DNA from: Anaerolineaceae bacterium
GTDB taxonomy: Bacteria > Chloroflexota > Anaerolineae > Anaerolineales > Anaerolineaceae
Length of the DNA: 64,000 nt
Direction of reading: 5' to 3'
NCBI GenBank assembly: GCA_029265815.1
Contig: JAJUGU010000001.1
Coordinates: 547,941 to 611,940 of the forward strand
Shown here: piece by piece, positions 21,121 through 30,428 of the stretch
How positions within the stretch are numbered: the first letter of the stretch is position 1
Layout of the letters: every line of letters starts with the position of its first letter
The notes under the pieces: model-generated
The model's input: the letters and a program-made list of their open reading frames with translations, nothing else
The model's database searches: none
What the model was told of the DNA's origin: nothing
Translations under genes and position numbers: made by a program

Positions 21121-21438
21121 CTACTCCACACGAATTGATTCGATTTTTAAGCGAGTGTATTGCTGGCGGTGTCCGGTTTTTACACGAATTCTCTTTTTGG
21201 GCGAATATTTAAAAGTAAACACTTTCGGACCCTTTATATGGTCGACTACTGAAGTGGATACCATTGCACCCTTGACCGAGGGAGTTCCAACATGGACGTT
21301 CTCGTCTTCAACTACCAGCAGAACATCTTCCAGGTTGACCGGTTGGCCAACTTCTACATCCAGAAGGTCTACATCGATCGTAGCACCTTCGACGGCTTTG
21401 TACTGCTTGCCGCCAGATTCCAGTATTGCATATTTCAT
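21121..21438 (-). CDS. rplU: Large ribosomal subunit protein bL21
   Basis: [15 protein letters not shown] followed by [13 protein letters not shown] and [27 protein letters not shown] are standard bL21. ATG 21438 is chosen because GGAG precedes it; the track start 21453 is a TTG without support. It is the first gene of the rplU-rpmA-rpmE operon behind a consensus promoter and an about 110-base leader that may hold an autoregulatory site, though I cannot define one. Confidence 0.95.
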   Translation of the reverse strand: MKYAILESGGKQYKAVEGATIDVDLLDVEVGQPVNLEDVLLVVEDENVHVGTPSVKGAMVSTSVVDHIKGPKVFTFKYSPKKRIRVKTGHRQQYTRLKIESIRVE

Positions 21439-21556
21439 TTTTATATTCTCCAATCTTCACTTCACCGGTTCCTCGCGCATAAATCACGCCAGTATGCGGG
21501 GAAGTTGGAATTTATTCACCCAAGAAGTATTACCTCCCGGATGAAAGGCAGACGCT

Positions 21557-21585
21557 ATTATAAGGTGTACGGATAAACCTGTCAA
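21557..21585 (-). promoter_or_regulatory. rplU operon promoter
   Basis: On the minus strand TTGACA, exactly 17 bases, then TATAAT: a full-consensus sigma-70 promoter, as expected for ribosomal protein genes. Confidence 0.85.
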
Positions 21586-21601
21586 TGGATGTGGAAATTT
21601 T

Positions 21602-23497
21602 TTACAAACCTTGCTTTTTTAATTTGATTCGTCTGACTTCTCCTATTCGTTCTGTGATTCCCTTTTGATCTAGATGCTCCAAAAATGCCAGAGAATACTT
21701 TCTGCTTGATGCAAAATGATCCCTGAAATTTGCAACGGTAAGATTGTTTCCTTCCTTACAGGTCATCTGAACATAATCAATCATCTGACGGTATTCAACA
21801 TCTCGAAACACTATTTCTGCGGTAATTTGCACAAGTTTTTCCTGATCAATTAAGGATTGATAAAGATCAGGCCCAAGCATTTCTCTGATTTCTAAAACGC
21901 TTGGGGGATTGAACGGCTTTGTATTGATCAGTGCCTCAAACGCCTCCAATTTTTTGACCTGAGAAGGTAAATATCTAATAGAAAAATCAGATAATGCAAC
22001 GAATTGCCCATTATGGCGGATCGTTCCATCAGATATCCATCGATTAATACAACTTTGAATGATTTCATCATTTATGCCTATCCTGCGCTTCATTTCATCA
22101 ATTGACATTCCGGGCTTTAGAGGAAACCTGGAATGCCACTCTCGCAGGATATTCATCATTTTTTGGGTCATCTGGTTCCAGTTGCTCGATGTCAGAAACC
22201 ATGTATCTGATTTTTCAGGAAGTGATATGATCCTTTTTCGAGACTCTAAATCAAGCAAATCAGAATCGATGGAATCACCTAACCGCTCTCTCGCGTGGTG
22301 CAATTCGTTCATGCTTACAAATCTGGCATCTTCAATAAAATTAAACAATACTTCATTTCCTGATGGATGCAGTCTCGCCTCCAAATAGGAAATAACCCCT
22401 TGGTCATTAAGTTTATAACGACGTCCGGGATCAGGATTAACAACAATACCGCCCCCAAGCGTTTCAGCTGGAGACATACGCCGGAAAATGAAACGGTCAC
22501 CTTTGTCTGCAACGACTTCATTCTCAAATTCCACCTGCACCCACCCGCTGCAGCCAGTATCGATTCTTTCCTTTCCAAGTAAACGGATCCGCCCAACACT
22601 TTCAGAGGCCGCGAGGAAAATTTTTACAAGATCGTTATGGCGAATGATCGTTGAGGCGTCCGGTAATACCTCAACCCTGGCGTCAATCCGGCGAGTTGGT
22701 TTGAATAACCCCGGAAGCGTGATTACATCTCCTCTTTTAATTTCATTACGGGTCACTCCTGAAAGGTTGATTGCGGTTCGGCTTCCTGGCAATGCGATCG
22801 ATTCCTTTCGGTTATGAGTCTGCAGACCGCGGATTCTCGCTGTCGTCTTTGAGGGGAGTATCTCCACTGAATCTTCCACGCGAAGCGAACCGCCTGATAA
22901 AGTTCCGGTCACCACGGTTCCAAAACCCTGAATGGAGAAAACTCGGTCAACAGGCAGCCGCGGTCGCCCGTAATCTTGTAAGGGTGGAATTTGGGCAAGC
23001 ATTTTTTCAATTTCACTTTTTAAAAGGTCAATTCCTTCTCCATTCAGGGAAGAAACGCGTACGATTGGTTTCTCTTCCAGAACTGTACCTTTCAAGGTTA
23101 TACGGATATCCGTTTCGACCATCCCAAACCAATCCGTATCTTCAACCAGATCGGATTTAGTCAAAACCACAATACCAGTAGAAATTTTTAATAAATCAAT
23201 GATTGCCAGATGCTCTCGGGTTTGAGGCATTACTCCTTCATCAGCTGCGATAACAAGTAATACCGCATCAATTCCACCCACCCCGGCCAGCATGTTTTCA
23301 ATAAAATCCCGATGACCAGGAACATCAATAATCCCAACTTCTTCTCCATTGGTAGTATTAAAAAAGGCAAATCCCAGATCGATGGTCATTTGCCTTTGTT
23401 TTTCCTCACGCAAGCGGTCAGGGTCAGTACCCGTCAACGCCTTCACGAGTGTTGATTTTCCATGATCAACGTGACCGGCAGTGCCAATCACATGCAT
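21602..23497 (-). CDS. selB: Selenocysteine-specific elongation factor SelB
   Basis: SelB delivers selenocysteyl-tRNA to UGA codons marked by a SECIS hairpin. The GTPase motifs are GHVDHGKST (residues 8-16), DVPGH and TKSD. The EF-Tu-like domains are followed by about 300 residues with winged-helix character (LREWHSRFPLKPGMSIDEMKRR and later repeats), the SECIS-binding part. At 631 residues it has the normal size. The N-terminal EKQRQMTIDLGFAFF replaces the usual 'EKKRGMTIDLGFA', a mild change in the switch I region. selA, selD and tRNA-Sec are not in the window. It starts two bases after the coiled-coil gene ends. Confidence 0.95.
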   Translation of the reverse strand: MHVIGTAGHVDHGKSTLVKALTGTDPDRLREEKQRQMTIDLGFAFFNTTNGEEVGIIDVPGHRDFIENMLAGVGGIDAVLLVIAADEGVMPQTREHLAIIDLLKISTGIVVLTKSDLVEDTDWFGMVETDIRITLKGTVLEEKPIVRVSSLNGEGIDLLKSEIEKMLAQIPPLQDYGRPRLPVDRVFSIQGFGTVVTGTLSGGSLRVEDSVEILPSKTTARIRGLQTHNRKESIALPGSRTAINLSGVTRNEIKRGDVITLPGLFKPTRRIDARVEVLPDASTIIRHNDLVKIFLAASESVGRIRLLGKERIDTGCSGWVQVEFENEVVADKGDRFIFRRMSPAETLGGGIVVNPDPGRRYKLNDQGVISYLEARLHPSGNEVLFNFIEDARFVSMNELHHARERLGDSIDSDLLDLESRKRIISLPEKSDTWFLTSSNWNQMTQKMMNILREWHSRFPLKPGMSIDEMKRRIGINDEIIQSCINRWISDGTIRHNGQFVALSDFSIRYLPSQVKKLEAFEALINTKPFNPPSVLEIREMLGPDLYQSLIDQEKLVQITAEIVFRDVEYRQMIDYVQMTCKEGNNLTVANFRDHFASSRKYSLAFLEHLDQKGITERIGEVRRIKLKKQGL

Positions 23498-23499
23498 CG

Positions 23500-24678
23500 T
23501 TATTTCCGTCTCCCAAGAGTCTGTTCGAAAGAATTCATCAATTCGTTACTCAAAGTCAATAAGGCTTTAATTCTTTTTTCGGTTTCTTCGTTAATTGTAT
23601 TTACAGCATCGACAAGGTTTTGTGACAGGTCTTCCAATTTTGCTAATCTCTCAGTAATCCTCGAGATTTCCCTGCTTCCCTCGCGTAGTTCTTCTTCCTG
23701 TGTCAATGAATAATTAGTCCACCGTTTTTGATCATCTGCCTTAAAAGAAATCCACTCCTGTCTGAAACGCTCCTCTGCCAACCGGTTCATTTCTGTGATT
23801 TCGTTGATCCGGCGATCAAGGCGTTGATTGATCTCATCAAAATCAGCCTGAGCCTTCTTCATAGCTCGATGTGTGGTGTCAAGGTCAAATAATTGAGTCT
23901 GGAACCCGGCTCCTAGTTTTTCCAATTGATCAACCTTTGATTGCCACTCCTTCCACATGTTTTCTCGATCAACATGCGACCTGGATTGAGTTTCAATAAA
24001 CGCGATTTGTTCTTGCTTTCTCGATTGCTCCTGGCTTAATAATTCGTTTAGACGATTCTCAAGTTTGCGCACAAATTCTTTTTGCGTTTCATCAGCCACT
24101 CTGCTCTCATCAATTTTCTTCCGAAGAGTAGAAACTTCTATTTGAATATCTGTAAATTTTTTTGAATCCAGTCTGTAATTATCTTCCAGTAATTTCTGGC
24201 TTTTCTCAAACTCAGTGATTATCATCTGAAAATCAGCCAAATTCTTTTGTAAAATATCCAACCGTTGACCGAGTCGATAATCTTCGTCAATTCTTGCCTG
24301 AAACGCTTTCTTGATTTCATTAATAGGCTTGATATCATTTTGGAGTTCAAGTAAGCGTTTGTTTACAGCATCAAGATCATCTTTACGCTGTTTATCATAT
24401 TTTCGTTCACTAGAAGTGACTTTCTTTTCCAGTTCTTGAATTTGATGTAAAATTTCGAGTCTTTGTTTAGAAATAATTTCATCAAATTCATCTTTCCTAA
24501 CAGAATTCTGTGTTGTTTTTTTCTGATCAACTTCAAATGCTTTAATCTTCGATTTTTGCGCACTAATTTCCTCTGTAAGTTCAGAAATCTTCAAAGTAAG
24601 ATCAGAAATCAGTTGTTTGTCTTTTCTTCGTTCAGTCTCCAGCCACTCAAGTCGAGTAATAAATTCTTCGTTTTCCAT
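23500..24678 (-). CDS. Long coiled-coil protein of unknown function
   Basis: Almost the whole 392 residues are charged heptad-like sequence rich in Glu, Lys, Gln and Leu with few Gly or Pro, so a long coiled coil is expected. There is no signal peptide, membrane segment or recognisable enzymatic domain. It lies between selB (two bases) and the antiporter-like subunit (31 bases) on the same strand. It might act as a scaffold or be SMC- or cell-division-like, but this is not supported by any specific motif. Confidence 0.7.
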   Translation of the reverse strand: MENEEFITRLEWLETERRKDKQLISDLTLKISELTEEISAQKSKIKAFEVDQKKTTQNSVRKDEFDEIISKQRLEILHQIQELEKKVTSSERKYDKQRKDDLDAVNKRLLELQNDIKPINEIKKAFQARIDEDYRLGQRLDILQKNLADFQMIITEFEKSQKLLEDNYRLDSKKFTDIQIEVSTLRKKIDESRVADETQKEFVRKLENRLNELLSQEQSRKQEQIAFIETQSRSHVDRENMWKEWQSKVDQLEKLGAGFQTQLFDLDTTHRAMKKAQADFDEINQRLDRRINEITEMNRLAEERFRQEWISFKADDQKRWTNYSLTQEEELREGSREISRITERLAKLEDLSQNLVDAVNTINEETEKRIKALLTLSNELMNSFEQTLGRRK

Positions 24679-24709
24679 TTGATCAACCTTTCCGCTTTGT
24701 AACTGGTTT

Positions 24710-26104
24710 TTATTTTAATACTGGAAGATTGGTAATTAAACCACTAATTAATCCTTGAGTGACCTGCGGGATCCACCCAATTAATACCAAGATTAAGCTT
24801 CCTAAGCATAAAAACACGATTTCAATTATAGACTCATGGATCTCCCATTTTTCGGTTGAAGGTATTGTCGCTTTTGAAAACACACGGATTGCTGAAATCA
24901 AAAATCCGATCATTCCTATCATTATCCAGATAATTGGCGCTGCGCCATCGCCACCGATCATTCTCAAGCTCTCATATTTATAGGAGAAACCTGCGAAAAG
25001 TGGCAATCCAATAATTCCTAAAAGAGATATAAGGATACTAATAGTAATGAAAGGAAAATTTTTTACCTTAGATTTCAGATCATCTACCAACAATGACGAT
25101 CCATGTCCATTTAATATTGAGAGAGACAATCCAAATAATGATAATCCTAGAATCCTCGGAACAAAGGATTGATAAAGCAATGAAATACTGGTATTGGATT
25201 GAATGCTGATCAGTAATAAAGCAAATCCAGTTTCATATAAAACAGTATAAGATACTAACCTTTTTAGATCCTGTTCCACGGCTGCCCATATACCAGAGGT
25301 AACAATCATGATGATACCAACAGTTCGAATAATGGGTGAAAGGTAACCTGCTTCGCGCAGCCATACGAGACTCGAAACATAATCCAGCACGATTAACAAT
25401 GTTACTACTGGTAGGAGACTAAAAATAAAACTGGAAAAATACGGAGATACTGCCTGAGAAAACTGCGACACCCACGAGTGGAAAGGAAATACAGCCAACC
25501 ACTGCGCAAAACCGACACTTAAAAAGAGTGCTGCTAAAGCTCGCCAGGTTTCATCTGAGGGACTGGCTTGAGCACCACTTAAAATCCAGCCAGCAAAGAG
25601 AATGAAAGGCATAGCCATGGATAGGTAGATCAAAAAACGGATCACCCCTTTATCTGGCATAGTACCTCTCACGGTTACCAATGGAATCATCAATAGAACC
25701 GCAAATTCAACGAATACTGCAGAGTATAAAAATGGTTGCACTGAAAGCGCTGCTGTCATTACTGAAGCAATTGCCAGCCCAAGCGGAACAAATTTTGCTG
25801 GTTGATTGGCAACTTTAAGACCACCGATGAACAAAGTCAATGTAAAAAATATCAGGCACAAAGTAAAACGGTCTGAATTTTCCAATAGAAATGCACGACC
25901 TAAAAAAGATAATTCTGGAATAATATCAATCGAGATTGGACCAACTTTTAAGACATGGCCAATCGGTTGAAATAATGCAAAGATTGCCAGTAACGCGCTG
26001 GTGATCAAGCCAATAGTTATCACAATTCTGGATTTTTCGAGAAAGAATAACAAAATTGCAGATACTACCATTGGCAAAATGATCCAGATAATCGGTGCGT
26101 TCAT
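24710..26104 (-). CDS. Complex-I antiporter-like subunit (NuoN/HyfF-like)
   Basis: A membrane protein with about 12-14 hydrophobic segments. The paired motifs FPFHSWVSQF (TM7 region) and VEQDLKRLVSYTVLYETG (TM8 region) are those of the NuoL/M/N-MrpD family of proton-pumping subunits. In family members the first motif is usually preceded by a Lys (about four residues before PFH, G..xK..xxPFH); here the segment reads GFAQWLAVFPFH and that Lys is missing, while the second Lys (DLKRL) is kept. It overlaps the next upstream gene by four bases (ATGA). No catalytic hydrogenase or NADH-dehydrogenase subunits are present in the window. Confidence 0.8.
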   Translation of the reverse strand: MNAPIIWIILPMVVSAILLFFLEKSRIVITIGLITSALLAIFALFQPIGHVLKVGPISIDIIPELSFLGRAFLLENSDRFTLCLIFFTLTLFIGGLKVANQPAKFVPLGLAIASVMTAALSVQPFLYSAVFVEFAVLLMIPLVTVRGTMPDKGVIRFLIYLSMAMPFILFAGWILSGAQASPSDETWRALAALFLSVGFAQWLAVFPFHSWVSQFSQAVSPYFSSFIFSLLPVVTLLIVLDYVSSLVWLREAGYLSPIIRTVGIIMIVTSGIWAAVEQDLKRLVSYTVLYETGFALLLISIQSNTSISLLYQSFVPRILGLSLFGLSLSILNGHGSSLLVDDLKSKVKNFPFITISILISLLGIIGLPLFAGFSYKYESLRMIGGDGAAPIIWIMIGMIGFLISAIRVFSKATIPSTEKWEIHESIIEIVFLCLGSLILVLIGWIPQVTQGLISGLITNLPVLK

Positions 26105-26682
26105 TCTTCTTTATCCTCGAAACTATTGTTAATTAAGTAAGAACCCACCAGTGCAATCAACAGGTCAACAGCGGCGAACATGCCATTAATCAATAATGAT
26201 CTTTCCAAAGACCCATAAATGAATTCAAATCCTAAGAAAACTGTTATTAGACCCAAGAATACCCGATATGGATTTTGTGAGATTCCCAGTTGAATAAAAC
26301 CACATACCATCATGAACAACGAAATCAAGAGCTGTTCTGGATTGACTGATAAGAATGAGCTGACTGTGGGAACCGAAAACACGATTAGAACCAGTCCGAA
26401 TGCAAGAGCAGTGGCTCTAAAAACCTTCCCTGTTCTTCCTGCTCCCAAAACTGACTGAGCTGGCACAGGTGGTGAAGTATGTAAAATAATCGCTGCCATC
26501 ATTCCAGTAATCAGTTTTGAAAGCGCAAAAGTAAACGGCCAGATTTGAACATTGATCACAAATGCCATTAGCAATACACTGCCTAAAGCATAAAGGATCA
26601 TTTTTCGAGAATCTAAAACCAACAAGAGGAATAAGCCTGCGGTAAAGATTAAAATAAAAAGATAATTGAACCAGTGCAACAT
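26101..26682 (-). CDS. NuoK/HyfE-like membrane subunit
   Basis: This 193-residue protein has about five to six hydrophobic segments and no soluble domain. The C-terminal part (LGISQNPYRVFLGLITVFLGFE and NGMFAAVDLLIALVGSYL) resembles the NuoK/MrpC or HyfE subunits that sit between antiporter-like subunits. Gene order and overlaps (one base with the upstream gene, four with the downstream gene) show tight coupling into a three-subunit membrane module. Assignment by context and weak similarity. Confidence 0.55.
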   Translation of the reverse strand: MLHWFNYLFILIFTAGLFLLLVLDSRKMILYALGSVLLMAFVINVQIWPFTFALSKLITGMMAAIILHTSPPVPAQSVLGAGRTGKVFRATALAFGLVLIVFSVPTVSSFLSVNPEQLLISLFMMVCGFIQLGISQNPYRVFLGLITVFLGFEFIYGSLERSLLINGMFAAVDLLIALVGSYLINNSFEDKEE

Positions 26683-28283
26683 CAGCGACCCTGCCCGGTG
26701 ATCAAGAGAGATGCCAGCAACACAAGGAATAAGAATGACCAGAGAATACCACCATCACCCTCAAGAACGCGAACTATCAGGTTCATACTGACTTCGATAA
26801 ACTTGCCTAAACCTTTGATGATTTGAGTGATCCACTCAAAACGGAAAAAACGATCAATAAATAACAGAACTGAATCCATTCCTCTCTTGATCTGCATATA
26901 AATATTCAGATTCCTGTTGTTTTCACGATTGAGATAAAAACGCCCGGCGAATAGTAGCCCTGAGACAACAACCAATACAATCGCGTACCACAAATAATTA
27001 AAACTTGATATGTTTTCCAAGAAAAAGACTTCTGAGATCCATGGTGATACCGCCAGAATGGTTAATCCCAAGACTTGAAACAACCATACCCAGCTTTCTT
27101 GATGATCAAGTTCTTCTTCTTTACGAGTGGCATGAAATATCAAACCAACAATTAATAGTGATAAACAAACGATGATAAAGAGATTGGCAATTGTTAATTG
27201 CCCACTCCAGAAGCCAACAGGCAAAATAGCTGTGGGTGTATAAGGAATGCATAACAAACCGGCTACCAATAAAGGTATGAATAAGTTGATTCCTCTAGTT
27301 CGACTTGCAGGAATGAACAATACAGCAGCACCAGCCATCATTATCGCACTTGTTCCAGAAATTACTTCAACAGAAGAACGCAGGTATCCAATCAGAGCCA
27401 GACACCCTAATGTAAAGATCCAGTATGGTCGTCCGTCCAGTTTATTTTTAGCAAGATACCAAGACACCGCCCCTAGTACCGCACCAATGATGAAAATTGC
27501 TGTAAGCCAATTATTTTGAGATTGTGAAAAATTCTGCGAACCCAAAACCAATAAGAATGAGAACACAGATAAAATCGGGGTAAACCTCAAGATAGAGCCA
27601 ATGCCAATGCGAATCTTTGGGTCTTCAGAATATGGAATATGGCTCGGAATAATTCCCATGCGCAGAATTGCCACAAGAATCATAATGATTCCGATATAGG
27701 ATGGATTTTGATTTTCAAGCGAATATTGGTTGCTCTTGGACTGTAAAACCAATAACAGGATCAATAAAAAAATTCCAAATGTTCGTGCAAAGAGAGAGGT
27801 TATCGCAATTTGATGTTTTGATTCTCCCTTAAGTAATAGTATTAAGGTCGCAAATTCTGCAATATCGATCAGTACCCATGTTAACAAGAAAGTAAATCCG
27901 TTTGCTGATAATATTGACAGCAACCCAAAAGCAGAAATTGTCAACGTCCCTGTGAGAATATTGACATAATTACTTGAGCCAAGAAACCTGGCCTCATAAA
28001 AAATTACAGCCACCAGCAATGAAATCAATAAGAAACCAAACATCCAAGTTTCTTTTGTAAATTGGAATGCAACTGATTCCAATGTTGACATCCCTGGCAG
28101 CCAGCCAGCAACTTGCCAACCCGAAGGTATCACTATTCGGATCAGGATCATTGCTATCCATGAAAACACAGCCACGATACTGGAAAACAACCAGGTTTGG
28201 CCTGGCAAGAATTTGGTTCTTCCCAGTATTTGGAGAAGAATTGATGCCGCGAGCAGTAAGAAAACAGGGATCATCGAAATCAT
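26682..28283 (-). CDS. Complex-I antiporter-like subunit (NuoL/HyfB-like), divergent
   Basis: It has about 15 hydrophobic segments over 533 residues and ends with an extra C-terminal amphipathic/basic stretch and a final span, reminiscent of NuoL or HyfB. The TM7 motif reads AILRMGIIPSHIPYSEDP, where family members have G..xKxxxxPFHxWLPDA; Lys is replaced by Arg and the PFHxW part is eroded. The TM5 Glu and the TM8 'DxKR' block (here AKNKLDGRPYW) are also poorly kept. It starts six bases after the dihydropyrimidinase gene. Together with the next two genes it looks like hyfB-hyfE-hyfF without the catalytic subunits. Confidence 0.65.
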   Translation of the reverse strand: MISMIPVFLLLAASILLQILGRTKFLPGQTWLFSSIVAVFSWIAMILIRIVIPSGWQVAGWLPGMSTLESVAFQFTKETWMFGFLLISLLVAVIFYEARFLGSSNYVNILTGTLTISAFGLLSILSANGFTFLLTWVLIDIAEFATLILLLKGESKHQIAITSLFARTFGIFLLILLLVLQSKSNQYSLENQNPSYIGIIMILVAILRMGIIPSHIPYSEDPKIRIGIGSILRFTPILSVFSFLLVLGSQNFSQSQNNWLTAIFIIGAVLGAVSWYLAKNKLDGRPYWIFTLGCLALIGYLRSSVEVISGTSAIMMAGAAVLFIPASRTRGINLFIPLLVAGLLCIPYTPTAILPVGFWSGQLTIANLFIIVCLSLLIVGLIFHATRKEEELDHQESWVWLFQVLGLTILAVSPWISEVFFLENISSFNYLWYAIVLVVVSGLLFAGRFYLNRENNRNLNIYMQIKRGMDSVLLFIDRFFRFEWITQIIKGLGKFIEVSMNLIVRVLEGDGGILWSFLFLVLLASLLITGQGR

Positions 28284-28289
28284 TTGATT

Positions 28290-29714
28290 TCACTTCAATG
28301 AACGATCAAAGACCTTCCGCTGAATGAATCTCCCCCCACCTGGTCTTCCGTACCATTCTCCGTCTTTTACGATCAATTTGCCGTTTGAGAAAACTTGAAC
28401 TGGATAACCTTTTAAACGCCATCCTTCATAGAGATTGTAGTCAGTCCGGTGTTGAGCATATGCAATCCCATAATAGATTTCTTTACAAGGATCCCATAAA
28501 ACAATGTCTGCATCAGACCCCGGTTTCAAGGTGCCCTTTCGTGGATACAAACCGAATAGTTTTGCGGGATTGGCGCTGGTTAATGCAACAAATTCGTTTT
28601 CTGTAAATCTTTTAGATGTAACCATCTCAGTCCACAATACCGGCAGCCGATCACCTACACCTGGCAAACCATTGGGAATCTTGGTGAAATCATCCTTTCC
28701 TAATTCTTTACCTGCAATGGCAATATCAACACCATCATACTTGATGGGTTGCTTACCGTTATAAAAGAATGGGCAGTGATCGGTGGCGATAGTCTTGATC
28801 AATCCAGTTTTAAGGCCTTCCCAAAGGCGCGTCTGGTCATCCTTCGTACGCAGCGGAGGTGAACAAATCCATTTCGCACCATCAGAACGTTCCAATTCAT
28901 CTTGAGTAAACAACAGGTATTGCGGGCAGGTCTCTCCATATACAGGAAAATGATTCTGAAGTGCATATTGCAATAGATCGACTTCTCCTCTGGTGTTCAT
29001 ATGAACAACATACAAAGGAGCATCTGCTATCACAGCGAGAGCCGCGCCGCGAAGCAAGGCTTCTGCAGCTCCCCAGGCTGGTCTCGTCCTCGCGTGCCAT
29101 ATCGGAGTCGTGTGTCTGGCTGCAAGAGCTTCCTGGATAAGCAGGTCGATCAAATCCCCATTTTCCGCGTGTAGCATCGTAAGCAAACCAGCCTCACGCG
29201 CGATCCGCAGCACCTTGAAAATCTCACCATCCTGCAGCCGCAGCCTGTTGTTATAGGCTGTAAACACTTTTATACTCGTCACACCCATATCTACTAATAA
29301 TGGAATCTGCTTTTCAGTTTCCTGTGTCAGGTGAGTGATATTCATATGCAAGCCATAATCAACTGATACTTTCTTATCTGCTTTTGCTCTTAAGTTTTCC
29401 ACGCATTCCAAAAGATTATCAGAGTCTTGCGACACAAAATCTATAACCGTAGTGGTCCCGCCAAACGCGGCTGCTCTGGTTCCGGTAAAATGATCATCCG
29501 ATGATATAGTCCCTGCCATAGGAAGATCAAGATGTACATGAACATCCACACCGCCGGGGAGTACAAATAACCCCATTGCATCGATTTCTTCAGCCGCTTC
29601 TCGTTCATGAAGATCAGAACCAATCTGCGAGATTTTTCCGTCTTCGATTAGAAGATCCGCCAGAAATGATTTTTCTTCAGTGACGATTTTCCCGTTTTTA
29701 ATTAAAGTCTTCAT
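28290..29714 (-). CDS. hydA: Dihydropyrimidinase / D-hydantoinase
   Basis: A cyclic amidohydrolase that opens dihydrouracil, hydantoin or related rings. Metal ligands are visible: H59 and H61 (VDVHVHLD), the carboxylated Lys K149 (TSIKVFTAYNN), H182 (MLHAENGD), a His in YVVHMNTRGE, and the Asp in IATDHCPFF. The Lys-Tyr loop and 474-residue length fit the family. The homologous HyuA (YgeZ) in E. coli lies in a purine-degradation cluster, and this gene lies at one end of the comparable block here. Substrate is inferred from that context and could also be dihydrouracil in pyrimidine breakdown. Confidence 0.93.
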   Translation of the reverse strand: MKTLIKNGKIVTEEKSFLADLLIEDGKISQIGSDLHEREAAEEIDAMGLFVLPGGVDVHVHLDLPMAGTISSDDHFTGTRAAAFGGTTTVIDFVSQDSDNLLECVENLRAKADKKVSVDYGLHMNITHLTQETEKQIPLLVDMGVTSIKVFTAYNNRLRLQDGEIFKVLRIAREAGLLTMLHAENGDLIDLLIQEALAARHTTPIWHARTRPAWGAAEALLRGAALAVIADAPLYVVHMNTRGEVDLLQYALQNHFPVYGETCPQYLLFTQDELERSDGAKWICSPPLRTKDDQTRLWEGLKTGLIKTIATDHCPFFYNGKQPIKYDGVDIAIAGKELGKDDFTKIPNGLPGVGDRLPVLWTEMVTSKRFTENEFVALTSANPAKLFGLYPRKGTLKPGSDADIVLWDPCKEIYYGIAYAQHRTDYNLYEGWRLKGYPVQVFSNGKLIVKDGEWYGRPGGGRFIQRKVFDRSLK

Positions 29715-29767
29715 AATGGAACCTGTGATCCAGATTACACTGATTGATTAATGTTATTCTACCAGTA

Positions 29768-30355
29768 TTACCACGTCTGAAGGTTATCTGGATCAGGAGA
29801 AGATGTTATCGGATCAAGATTTAAAAATTCATCAAGAACTGATGGATCAATGGTTATATCTGGCTGTGACATGGTATTGTATTGGGATCTCTGTTGTGTA
29901 CGCTCTCGAATTGCTTTCCAAAGCAATACCTTATCATCTGACCGCATCACCAGATCGCTGATGCATCGTGCACGATTAAACAACTCACCAGTCGTGTATA
30001 AAAAAGTAATTCGTTTCCATTTCTCAGCTTTGACCGCCTCAGGAACCTTAATCAAAGGCCCAAGTTGTACTTTGTAATACTCTTCCTTTGCACGCGGATG
30101 GTTCATTTCATTGCGTAGCAATTCACAGCGTGTGGTTAATTCATGCCCGCGACATTCAGCCAGATATTCAATACGCCAGCGGTGCTCCTCCCCAAAATTC
30201 GATCCCTGATAGAAGGCAAGGTAATCGACATCGATAATCTTAGGAGCAAACTTTAACGGGATACGATACCAGCCCAGCATTCGGGCAATTTGTAAATCTT
30301 TGGGAGATGGAATAACCGCAATTAATAACAAAGAATTGTGGGGTACGGTTTCCAT
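29768..30355 (-). CDS. Hypothetical protein, 195 residues
   Basis: I do not recognise this protein. It is soluble, with no signal peptide. The middle is rich in aromatic and charged residues (IDVDYLAFYQGSNFGEEHRWRIEYLAECRGHELTTRCELL), followed by a basic region and an acidic, Asp-rich C-terminal tail (LDEFLNLDPITSSPDPDNLQTW). The start has good context and the composition is protein-like. It lies between hydA and the PLP enzyme on the same strand but is preceded by a strong terminator, so it probably begins its own transcript into hydA. Confidence 0.65.
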   Translation of the reverse strand: METVPHNSLLLIAVIPSPKDLQIARMLGWYRIPLKFAPKIIDVDYLAFYQGSNFGEEHRWRIEYLAECRGHELTTRCELLRNEMNHPRAKEEYYKVQLGPLIKVPEAVKAEKWKRITFLYTTGELFNRARCISDLVMRSDDKVLLWKAIRERTQQRSQYNTMSQPDITIDPSVLDEFLNLDPITSSPDPDNLQTW

Positions 30356-30380
30356 TCCAGATACCTCTCACACATTACAA

Positions 30381-30424
30381 CAAAAAAAATATCACCCTGG
30401 ACAAGTTTTCTGTCCAGGATGATA
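30381..30424 (-). terminator. Terminator of the PLP-enzyme gene
   Basis: TATCA-C-CCTGGACA pairs with TGTCCAGG-A-TGATA (13 pairs, one mismatch) around a 7-base loop. On the minus strand eight T follow. It separates the nucleobase block from the hypothetical-hydA transcript. Confidence 0.88.
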
Positions 30425-30428
30425 CCTG

